Of a stretch of 64,000 nucleotides of DNA, positions 19,262 through 29,376 are shown in pieces. Numbering within the stretch: the stretch's first letter is position 1; every line of letters begins with the position of its first letter. The notes beneath the pieces are model-generated. The model was given only the letters and a program-made list of their open reading frames with translations, ran no database searches and had not been told where the DNA came from. The position numbers and the translations under genes were made by a program. Origin of the DNA: Allomyces arbusculus (lineage: Eukaryota > Blastocladiomycota > Blastocladiomycetes > Blastocladiales > Blastocladiaceae). Where the stretch lies: assembly GCA_027604705.1 (NCBI GenBank), contig JADHYV010000028.1:186001-250000 (forward strand). Direction: 5' to 3'.

Positions 19262-21785
19262 TCACTTTGGCACGATCCCGAGCTCGCGGTTTACTTCGAG
19301 CAGCCGCTGCTTGTGCGCAGGCAAGTCGGCCAGCCGCTCCTCGAGCGAGGCAATCTCCTTTTCGAGCGACATTTGCTCCTCAGCCGTGCCAATCTGCGTC
19401 ACCTCCCAGTCGCCGTCGTCCTTGAACCGCAGAAGCGTCTGATGATACCGGAACAGCGCCGGGCGGTGACTGATGGTCACGAGCGTGATGCCGAGTTCCT
19501 TGGCGCGGTTGTACTGCACAACAGCGCAATCGAATTGTCAGCTTGCAATCGTAAGACTTCGTCCGAACAAGAATTGCAACATACCATGAGCCCCTCAACA
19601 TCCGTCGACACGGCACTCGTGCATTCGTCCATGAAAGCCAGCACCGGCTTGTGGTAGAAGAGCCGCGCGAGGTTGAGCCGCTGCTTTTCGCCGCCAGAGC
19701 ACACGTCCTTCCATCTAGAGACCACCGTCAGTCAGTTCGTGAGGGTCCAAATTGTCGGACAAAATCAAACGCTGAACGTACTCCTTGATGGTATCCCATC
19801 CGCCCTCACGGCCCGGCAAGTATGCCAGGTGCACCCACTCCAGCACGCGCATCAAACCCGCGTCCGTGACCCCCTTGGCGCGCATCTGCTCGACCGAGTC
19901 CGGGTAAATCACCTGGTCGCGCAACGTGCCGAGCACCAGGTACGGCCGCTGTGGGATATAGAAAATATCCTTGTCGTGCGGCCGGTAGAGCGTGCCCTCA
20001 AACAGCGGCCACAGACCACGCACGACACGCGCCACGGACGTTTTCCCAATCCCGTTCGCGCCCGTGATCATCATGTGCTGGCCGGGCGCAACATGCAGGT
20101 TCAGGCCCGAGACCAGTTCCTGGCCGGCCGCACCCGTCGGGTTCGGCACGACCACATCCACGTTCTCGAACCGCAATCCGTCGGCCGCGTCGCCGATGAT
20201 GACTTGCCCGTGAATCGCACCGAGCGCATGCTTGTCGCTGCTCCCGTCAGTCGCAAACTTGCGCGCGTGCATGGCGTGCAAGACCGCGAGAAGCGTGTAG
20301 ACGCGCGACGTGGACCCGGCCAGCTCGGCAATCGACTTGTACGCGTACATCAACCGCCCACCGGCATCGGCCAGACTCAGCAGGTGCCGCTTATTAGTGA
20401 TGAACGCTTGCGTATGGTTGCGTGCTTGCCGCGGCGCGCCCGACGCGGGCAAGGCCTCGGGCATGTTGCTGCTGCCAACGTGCGCGACTGCGTGCGCCGA
20501 TTGCGTGACTGCGTCGTCGCTCGCTGCACGTTGCGCGTCGCGCCGCGCCTTGGCGCCCGAGTATTGCGGCAGAAAGACAGGCACGGCGCAGACGCCGAGG
20601 CCGACCGCCGACCAGACGTACTTGATGAGGAAATCCTCGGCCATATTGTACCCGATCTTGACCTTGTAGACCGAGTTGACGTGCTTGACGAGCCGCAGGT
20701 AGGCTTGCTTGAGCAGCGACTTTTCGCGCGCCTCGCCCTGTGGATCATGATGATATTTCGTCAGCGTGATCAACAGAATAAGTGCAATAAGGAATGAGCG
20801 TACGTTGTAAAAGCAAATCTCCTCGGCGTTCAGCGTCAACCGCGTATGCGCCGTGCGGAAATCGCCCTCGAGCTTGGCCTCGGCCGCGGCCATACGGCCA
20901 AACGCCGGGGTGACCGCGCGCAACAGCCGCGCTGTCACCATATAGTTGACAAACAGCCCGGCCATGCCCAAGACACCAATGTACCGCGCGAGCTGCACGT
21001 TGTAGATGATGATGTCGACAAGCGGCTTGCCCACGTCCGAGTAGACGGACGAGACTGTGTCGCAGAACCGCGCCACGTCCGTGACAATGTACTGGTCGGG
21101 GCCTTCAATGCGGTTGTCGAGCGTGAGCAGCCGGTAGTAGCCCTGCTCTTTGTCGAGGTAGAGCTTGTTGATGTAGGTCATGAGCCTCGTGCGGAAAGCA
21201 ATTGCTAGTTTCTGGACATGTCGGGAGGTGGACAAGAGCGGTCAGATCCGAAACAATCTTGGGTGAGATGAGCGATTAAGAGAAACAGGTGCGCACCGAC
21301 TGCAAATATCGAATCATCGAGTTGGTGTAGGTCGCCGGCAGCGCGATCGCAAACCAGTACCCGATCCCCTTGAGAAACTCCTTGCCGTTGGCGGCTACCA
21401 AGTCGCGCACGATGCGACCATCAATTCGTGCGACCACGACCGACAGGTAGGTGCGCAGCAGCAGGAAAATCGTGTGCAGTGCCAAGATCAGCACCTCCTT
21501 GGTCTGGATCCCAGGAATGCACACGCCCAGCACCGCCTTGAGCTGCCGCAAAAACTCGCGGTTCACGCCGACACGCTTGGTGCCCGCCGGCGGAATGTGC
21601 GCGAACGCTGCGGCCACGTCGTCGGTGCCCGGCGTCGTACTGGTGTCGGGTTTTGGGCGCGTTCGCCGGTCCACAGCCATGCGGCGCATTCCGTAGAGCA
21701 CGACCGACGCGAGTGCGGCCATGGTCGCACCCTTGGCGGCGGCCGACTTGCCACGACCGTGTGCGACGCCAAGGAGCGTCTCCAT
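19262..21785 (-). CDS. Peroxisomal ABC half-transporter (ABCD/ALDP family)
   Basis: Five exons on the minus strand: 21785-21297, 21211-20804, 20737-19782, 19714-19585 and 19513-19262; 744 residues (human ABCD1 has 745). Homo- or heterodimers import long-chain acyl-CoA into peroxisomes for beta-oxidation. The membrane half has family signatures [32 protein letters not shown] and NAEEICFYN. The ATPase has Walker [10 protein letters not shown] (K about 531), the Q-loop region [21 protein letters not shown], signature CSGGEKQR (623-630), Walker [10 protein letters not shown] and switch ISHR. The start at 21785 gives the usual N-terminal length; an in-frame start further up (21917) is possible. 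The intron at 20738-20803 is 66 nt, a multiple of three without a stop, so its retention would insert 22 mostly hydrophobic residues. Whether this is the PXA1 or PXA2 type cannot be told by eye. Confidence 0.94.
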
Positions 21786-22436
21786 GGTTCGAATTTTTTT
21801 TCGGCTTAGGTTGACGGCTTGGATAAAGAACGCCGTGGCGAGCAGGGATCCACGGGCGGCGTACACACGCGCCGCGACTTGGGACCAAAAAACGTCGCCT
21901 TGATCCGAACGGGTCAACGCCCGTCGAACTGATCAGACAGATTTCGTGGGTGGCCAGGTGAGCGTGACGATGCTCCCGCTGCGTTTGAGCGTTGCAGAGT
22001 CGACGTGTCGGAGTGACAGGAAGCGGTTGCCACCGCCGCGACCGTCGCCGTCGGGTGCCAGTAGTCGTTTGCGGGGGTTGCGCGCGTGCCTGCCGTCGAC
22101 GTCGTCGTCGTCCGGATCGTTGCGCCCAGTGTGTGCGCGGGAGCAGGGACCGGTCGTCCGCGCTGGCAACGTGCTCGCAAACGGGCAATCTTCCCTCTGC
22201 GCCCTTTGCCAGCGGCGAAAATGCGACTATGGCGAGAACGAAAAGCGCGGGGTTCGACTTCAATCCCCGACGAAACTGCAAACGATCGCCAACGTGTGAT
22301 TTCTGCGCTGCCAGAAAGTCGTCATTTCTTTGCCCCCAGACACTCCCCATGTGAAAGTTTTGCGGTGTTTGCAGCGACGCGGTCACGTTTTGGAGATTTG
22401 ATAATATCTCCACGGGTGGACATCGTCGATCAGGAG

Positions 22437-22480
<44 letters not shown>

Positions 22481-22738
22481 CGACGCTCGCGATTCGAATA
22501 ACACGGCCTCCTTCCTTGTATTTGGTCTTTGCAAAGTCACGCTACGCTACACTGCCGTGCTTCTCCCCCCTTGTGGAGACTGTCCAGGCCTCAACCAGTC
22601 CAAACTCCGTCAGTCGTCCCTCATGCCTCCCTCTCGTCGGTCTACGTATCATTTGAGTGGTCGCGATCGCGGTCGCGGTCGTGGTGGTCATCGAGAACCG
22701 ACACTCGACTCGCCAGTTGGTCGCCACCCCACATCAGT
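21786..22738. other. Intergenic region with a GAC triplet repeat
   Basis: A 953-bp region between the GATA factor stop and the ABC transporter start, both on the minus strand. It contains a (GAC)14 microsatellite at 22437-22478. The plus-strand frame through the repeat would give poly-Asp but has no other support. Confidence 0.6.
22437..22478. repeat. (GAC)14 microsatellite
   Basis: Fourteen perfect GAC units followed by an imperfect GGCGAC. It lies about 650 bp upstream of the ABC transporter start and 260 bp downstream of the GATA factor stop. Confidence 0.95.
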
Positions 22739-24778
22739 TCAGATTGGCAAGTTGCAGACGCGGCACATGCGTGCAGGCGCCTCGGACTTGGTCGGAATGT
22801 AGTTACACCGCTCGCAGTGAATGTGCCCATTGCGACTACAGCCAATCACAGTTTCGGTCAGTCACCCGTAAGTAGGCAAGAGTACCGCCATCAAACCCGA
22901 GCCGTACTTGTACCGCAGCCCACACTGGTTGCACAGCGTCACCGACTCGTGCCACCCGGTCCGCCACGTCGACTGTGCCGACTTGGTCGACCCGCAACTA
23001 TGGCACGACTTGCGCGGGCCGGCGGCACCACCCTCCCCGCCAGCCTCGTTCTCATCGTTGCTCGCCGGCGACCGCGACCGCCGCGCAGGTGCCGGCAGCG
23101 GAGGCGGCGACGTCGATGTCGTCCGCGGCTGCTGCTGCGACGTCGTACGCTTTCGCCGCGGCACCGGCGCGGGAAGCGGCACGTACGCGTCCCCGTCCTC
23201 CTCCATTTTGTCCATTGGCGGCGAGACCGACCGCGACCGCGAACGCGGAACCCGTCGTGGAGTAGCCTGCGGCCGGGGCATCGGCGGCGACGTGGTCCCA
23301 CCACGGACAAGCGACGCGTCCGAGGGCCGTCGGGCACGCACGTACGCGTACGACTCGGCCGCCGACTGTGAGACAAAGTCGGCTGATGTCGCGCCCGCGT
23401 AGGGGGACTGCGGCCGATCACGATCGGCGCGCGACACAACCTGCACGGGTGGGGTTTCTTCCTCGACCGTTTCGAGCAACGGAGTCGCGGCACGCGATGC
23501 CGGACGGCTGTCGCACGCGTCATAGAGGTTCTCGAGTCGAAGTGATGGGCCGGCACTGGGTTCCTCAGTGGCACGCGCGCGCTCGGCGTCAGCGAATACG
23601 GGCGACTTGGTGCGCTTGCGCTGCATCTCCGACGCGACTTCCGCGGCCTCGATGTCGAATTCGGCCGACGAGACGAGGCCGGGAGACTGTAGGTGCGGCG
23701 GGAGCTGCACCGGCGGTTTAGCTGCGGGTGACTTGAGTCGTGATGGGCGCAAGGGCGGCTGCGGCGGTGGGGTGATGGGCGCCGGCTCGGGCGTCGCCGA
23801 CAGGTTCAGCGCGAGCGCGGCTGCGGCCGACGTCGGGACAACGGGCGATGCAGTCCGCCCGCGCGCCGTCGCCCCCGCCGCCGCTGCTGTCGCAGGCCCT
23901 TCGGGAATCCCTTGGAGCCGGGCAAACGCCGTGGGTGCCGGCGAGAGCGACCGCCCGCGAATCAGCTCGTGCGCCGCCGAGGCAGCCGACGGTGGGAGCG
24001 GCAACTGCACCATCCGTGCCGGCAGATCAAACGCGAGCATCGCGTGCGGCGGTGGCGACGGGGTCGCGAGCGACATGGCGAGCATGCTCGCCGCACTGCC
24101 TGGCGGCTGCAGCCCGAGCGCCGACGTCGGTGTTGTCATTGCGGCTGAAACTGGCACTGTCGTGAGTGCGAGCCGCGTGTGCAGGTCCTCCTCGTCCTCG
24201 TCCGACGAAAACGACGCATCGACCGGCCGCGCGAGCGGCGACGACACGCGCATCGCCGCCATACCTTGCGCGACCGCGCCCATCCGCGGCGTGCGAGGTG
24301 TACGTTGCTGTTGCGTATCGTGTTGGTGCTCGTGCAAATCTTCGTCACCAGAATCCCACATCGCCGCCCCACCTCGCGTCCCGGCCGACCGACCGCGCGG
24401 CGACGACGGCCCCGCGGGTCCACGAGGCACACTACTCGCGCGCCCGCGCGGATTGACCGGTGCCGGGACGACAGGCAACGAGTCGGACCGCGACCGGACA
24501 TGCACGAGGGGCAATGTCGGCGAGAGCGCGCCAGAACTCCACAGCCACGGATCCGGCGCGTCGAGCGAGAACGGGATCTGGAAAACGACGCCCGGTGGGC
24601 CCATGCCGGCCATGGACGGCGACGGCGACCGCGTTGGGATGGATTTCCGCCGCGACCGCTTGAAGAGGGCGTCATGGCCGAGGACGTTGTGCAAGTTGGG
24701 CGACATGGCACCGACCGACGCGCCAAATGCACCCGGGCCGCTCGCTGCGGGCACACCGGGATTCGACGCGGTCGTCAT
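22739..24778 (-). CDS. GATA-type zinc-finger transcription factor with a second zinc-binding tail
   Basis: Two exons on the minus strand, 24778-22914 and 22835-22739; 653 residues. Residues 1-580 are disordered, rich in Pro, Ser and Ala with many SP/TP sites. The GATA finger is C-x2-C-x20-C-x2-C at 592-619 (CHSCGSTKSAQ...TLCNQCGLR). Without splicing the frame ends 19 residues after the finger. A GT/AG intron at 22836-22913, immediately after CNQCGL, restores a conserved-looking end: NGHIHCERCNYIPTKSE followed by ARMCRVCNLPI, i.e. C629-x2-C632-x13-C646-x2-C649. Phases agree exactly, which supports the model. The start ATG has context CAACCATGACG. GATA factors of this kind regulate nitrogen, light or iron genes in fungi; the target here is unknown. 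A basic patch RSRRKS near residue 38 may be a nuclear signal. Confidence 0.85.
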
Positions 24779-26380
24779 GGTTGATTGGGGGACTCGAGCG
24801 AGTCTCGGGGAAGAAAAGTACAGGGGAGGAGCGGGCGAGGACGGAACCACCGTGTCGATGACCGCGACGAGCACGATTCGCGCCCAGCGCGACGTGCGTC
24901 GCCACGGACTGGAACGCCTCGAGGCGTCAACGTCGGATCTTGGCCGTCAGGGCGAGCGAGGGTGGCGAATGTGCGTGGATCAGGAGCAATCAGGTTCAAG
25001 GTCGGATCACAGGGCTCTAGGGCAGCAGAGAGGGGATTGCAGCAAGTGCGGGGCGAGAATGGGCGATAATAGTAAGGGGAGAAGGTGTCGGCGAAAGCGC
25101 ACGACGTTGGTCGGCGCTCGACAGCAGAGAGCAGAAGTGTGCAGAGTTGGCCCCTGCAAACCAGAAAGAACACCTCCTTCCACGGGCAAATCAAGCAACA
25201 TTTTGCCCACCCCAAGAAACCGTTCATAAAGCCAGCAAAATTCAGCATCTCGCGTTAACATTATCAGAGTGGTGCCATAAAATCACTGTGAATCATTGCT
25301 TGACTCTAGTTAAAATTTAAAGGCATCTCATCACCAACGTCAAGACGCGCAAACAGAACATAGCAAGACGATTTGAGCTGGCAGTGCCACTTTTGAACCA
25401 CACCGTGCGTAGCGTAAACTGAGGCAGGCGGGCAAAAAGGGAGAGCACCGAGCGAGAAAACTTGAAAGAGCATTCTCGCTTGGATCTGCCCGACGTGATT
25501 GCCAAAGCCGCCACAGAAGAGAGGTCGGCTTCGGCGATTTTCGAAGGGTGGAGGTTATCGAGTGAGAAGGATAGGAAAAAACAGAAGAATAGCAACACGA
25601 ATCGTTGAGATGTGGCCAGGCTACTATCAAGACATCGAGCACGGTATAGGTCGAATGCTAGCGAATCCTGGCCTCGGCAAGAAGTTGCCAGTCTTCCCCA
25701 AGAGACTGACAGACCGCAACATGGAAAAGGCGACGGTCTGCTAATTATTTGGGGAGAAAAAAAAAGACCAGGGCTAAAAGGAGCAATTGTCGACGGCACG
25801 TGGCGGTGATCGAAAGGCAGAGCCGCATCGTGGGCAGCCGAGTTGACACGGCGACGTTGGAAATGGTGGACTTGCAGCGGACGAGGAGCAACGACCCAAC
25901 AGCACGGAAGCCAAGGTGAGGGCGAGCGGTGAGAGAGGAAGTTGGGAGCGATCGATGCCGGGGAGTAGAGGGAACGGAAAAGCTGCAGAGCGTTTTGTGC
26001 CCAAGGAAACTATGCGCTCTTATCAGGTGGAGTCGGCTGACCAGTTGCGAACATGAGCAAAAAGGATTGCTCTGACCAGGCTAGGAATTGTCTGCTGGTG
26101 ATGCATCAGCCGATGGCACGGGACACGAACGCACCTCACGCGGCGGCCAGCGGGCCCGTCGCTGCCACACCAAGGCAGTTCCCTTTGGTTTGGAGGAAAC
26201 AACGACGACGACAGGTCCAGCGCTCGCAGCAGCCGCAACCGTGTCCGACAACCCGACGTGGCCTATTGTTCTTCGCGCACCAGCTCTCGCGTAACCAACC
26301 CGCTTCTCGCCACGCTTCAGCCGTTACCCTCGTCGTGTGCCCCCTTCCTGCCGCAATCTTGATCCCGCGCCGCTGTCACC
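24779..26380. other. Divergent intergenic region, GATA factor / NOG2
   Basis: A 1.6-kb region between divergent genes. The stretch 25250-25750 is more AT-rich than its surroundings. No TATA box stands out, and frames here lack family features. It presumably holds both promoters and 5' UTRs. Confidence 0.55.
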
Positions 26381-28844
26381 ATGGGCATCCACAAGAAGGA
26401 GGCCAACCGGACCTCGTCCGTCAAGGGCAAGGTCACGAAGACCATTACCAAGATGAAGGGCGAGAACTTTTACCGCGACCAGACCAAACTCAAGTACCTC
26501 AACATGCTCAAGGGCGGTCGCGCTGTTCGCGACGAGCACGGCGAGATTGTCAAGGCCGCGCAGTTCCAGTCGCGCGAGGCTGGCCCGGCCCGTGTCGAGC
26601 CCAACCGCAAGTGGTTCGGTACGAGCCAGGCGAAACTGTGCCTGTCACCATCATGGCATCCCGTTCACTCACGAGCCATAAAACTATAGGCAACACGCGT
26701 GTCATTGGCCAAAAGCAGCTCGAGCTTTTCCGCGAGGAAATGGCCAAGCGCGTCAATGACCCCTACCAGGTGCTGCTGCGCCAGAACAAGCTGCCGCTCT
26801 CGCTGCTCAAGGACTCGACCAAGACAGCGCAGGTGCACATGCTCGACAATGAGCCGTTCTCGAATACGTTTGGGCCCAAGTCGCAACGCAAGCGGCCAAA
26901 GCTCAAGATCTCGTCGCTCGAGGACATGACGCAGACGATTGACGAGGCGCTCGGTACGTGTGTCTTCGACCAATTAAATGCACTGTCTGATCGGGACCTG
27001 ACCCGCGACCAACTTTCTTCCCATTTCAGACACGTACGTCCCCGCGCGCGACCAGTCGCTGCCCGAGAACCAGGTGCAGGACTTCAAGGACGAGCAGCGC
27101 GACGTCGTTTTTATGAAGGGCCAGTCGAAGCGCATTTGGAACGAGCTCTACAAGGTCATCGACAGTTCCGACGTGGTCATTCACGTGCTCGATGCTCGCG
27201 ACCCGATGGGCACGCGGTGCCGCAACGTCGAGACCTACATTAAGAAGGAGTGCCCGCACAAGCACTTGATGTTCTTGCTCAACAAGTGCGATCTCGTCCC
27301 GACCTGGGTCACGGCGCGGTGGGTCAAGATCTTGTCGGCCGACGCGCCGGCGCTCGCGTTCCATGCGTCGATTATGAACCCGTTCGGGAAAGGGTCATTG
27401 ATCCAGTTGCTGCGCCAGTACTCGAAGTTGCACACGGATAAGAAGCAGATCTCGGTTGGGTTCATTGGGTACCCGAACGTCGGCAAGGTACCGATCGGCT
27501 TGTCGTTGCAGCAATGTTCTCCGCCTCGCCACTTGCTGAAACTGACTTCAATTTGGTTCCGAAACAATGTAGTCGTCGATCATCAACACGCTCAAAAAGA
27601 AGAAGGTGTGCAACGTAGCGCCGATCCCCGGCGAGACCAAGATCTGGCAGTACATTACGCTCATGCGCAAAATCTACCTGATCGACTGCCCCGGCATTGT
27701 CTACCCGGCCGAGGACACCGAGTCCGACATTGTGCTCAAGGGCGTCGTGCGTATTGAGAATCTCAAGCACCCGGAAGACCACGTTGTCGACTTGATTGAG
27801 CGTGTCAAGCCCGTCTACCTGCGCAAGACCTACGAACTCGACTCGTGGACGTCGCACCTCGATTTCTTGGAAAAGATTGCACGGAAAGCCGGCCGTCTGC
27901 TCAAGGGCGGCGAGCCCGATGTCTCGACGGCCGCCAAGATGGTTCTCAATGACTGGCTGCGCGGGAAGATCCCGTACTTCAAGGTGCCGCCGGAGATTGA
28001 CGCGACTACCGAGGCCAAGGCCGATGCGCGCACGAACGGGCCGCGCGTGGAGCAGATTTTCAAGAAGATTCCGGTCGTGACAAGCTTTGACAAGGAGGAT
28101 TTGTTCCGTGCCGACGAGGACAAGCCTGCGGCGGCCGAGAAAGAGGAGGAGGCTGCGGAGGCCGATGCCGAGGTCGTGTCGGACGCCGAGGAGGAGGAGG
28201 AGGACGCGCCGGCGCAGCCCGACTGGGACGAAATTTTCGAGGCGGTCGAACCGGAGATGGCCGATGCGATTCCGGGCCGCGCGCAGCCGTCACTAAGTGA
28301 CGATGAGGATAGCGACGACGAGGCAGCGGTCTTGGCTGGCGAGCAGTCGGACTCGGACGTGTCATTGAACGCAGACTTGCGCGAGGACGACGACGACAGC
28401 GACGACGAGGATGCCGAGCCGGCAACGCTCGAGGGGCTGAGTCTCAACGACGAGGCCGAGGACGACGACGATGAGGAGGACGAGGAAGAGGCACCATTGC
28501 CGCCGCCAACGGTCCAGGCCGGCAAGAAGAAGGCCAAGTCGACCCCTGCCCCCGCCGCGACTGTTTCCAAGTCGGTGACCAAGTCCAGCAAACGGCCGCT
28601 CGAGAACTCGGACGTGGTGGGCACGGCGACGAGCGACGTCGACATGGACGAGGGCGCGCCGTCCAAGAAGCAGCGCATGACGACCAACAAGAAGAAGGTG
28701 GGCGCGCACTACTACGAGTCGGCCAACGTCAAGAACAAGAACAAGAACAAGGTCAAGCCCGTGAACCTCGTTCGGCTCGAAAAGCAAATGAAGGGTGACG
28801 GCAAGCGCAAGCCGCAAAGCTCGGGCAGCAAGAAGAAGCGCTGA
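26381..28844 (+). CDS. NOG2: Nucleolar GTP-binding protein 2 (pre-60S assembly GTPase)
   Basis: Four exons: 26381-26618, 26690-26953, 27030-27487 and 27573-28844; 743 residues (human GNL2 731). NOG2/GNL2 is a circularly permuted GTPase that checks maturation of the 60S subunit before nuclear export. Permuted order is visible: G4 NKCD (about 252) precedes G1 GYPNVGKSS (about 314-322) and G3 DCPG (about 358). Family N-terminal motifs [21 protein letters not shown] and [11 protein letters not shown] are intact. The C-terminal 220 residues are strongly acidic (long Asp/Glu runs with Ser), then basic with KKKR-type nucleolar signals. The intron at 27488 splits the P-loop between GYPNVGK and SSIIN. 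Start context CACCATGG is strong. The gene is divergent from the GATA factor and convergent with the C2H2 factor. Confidence 0.96.
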
Positions 28845-29376
28845 TGGGTGTTGTCGTTTCGGGGGTCGGGCGTGTGCTTTTTTATCGTCGTCGGCGTGGT
28901 TTCTTGCTTTGTAGATTATTTCTTATTCAAATGCGGGTCGTGCTTTTGCGTTCTGGCACTGTTTCTTTCTGCTTGGCGCTCGTGATCTGCTCCCGCTTCC
29001 CGTGAAGGCGACATACTGCCAAAGTTGGCCCCACTCAGATGCGCGATCAAATCGAGATCTCATGTCCTGGATCGATTTATCGGCTCTCTCGCCCGGTCTC
29101 AAACGTAACAATAAACAAAAGCGGTATATCGACACAACTAGGTAGAGGGGGTGGGGGGAACATCGGGTTGCGAGTGGTACACGGGGAGGAGGAGGGGCAC
29201 ATCTTTGGCGCGGATGGGAGGGGAGGGGGGGGCAAAATCCGTCGAAGGTGGGGTGGAGATGAACAAACTGATCAAAACGAACAACAATAAAGGCAAAACA
29301 TATCAGCGACGACGAAACAACGCGACGCGCGCGAGGATGAACAAGCTTTGTCGTCCTCCTACCGCCGCGACATCGC
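28845..29376. other. Convergent 3' spacer with G-rich tracts
   Basis: A 530-bp gap between the 3' ends of NOG2 (plus) and the C2H2 factor (minus). Several G-runs occur on the plus strand, the densest at 29216-29232. AATAAA occurs at about 29107. No gene is seen. Confidence 0.6.
29216..29232 (+). repeat. G-rich tract, G-quadruplex-prone
   Basis: Runs of three, four and eight G separated by single A, with further G-runs at about 29143-29157 and 29183-29196. It lies in the gap between two convergent genes, where it could pause transcription (inference). Confidence 0.7.

Noticed and set aside
22086-22802. Plus-strand frame with a poly-Asp run
   Set aside because: The Asp run is only the GAC microsatellite; flanking sequence is not coding-like, and the frame overlaps the true last exon of the GATA factor on the other strand.
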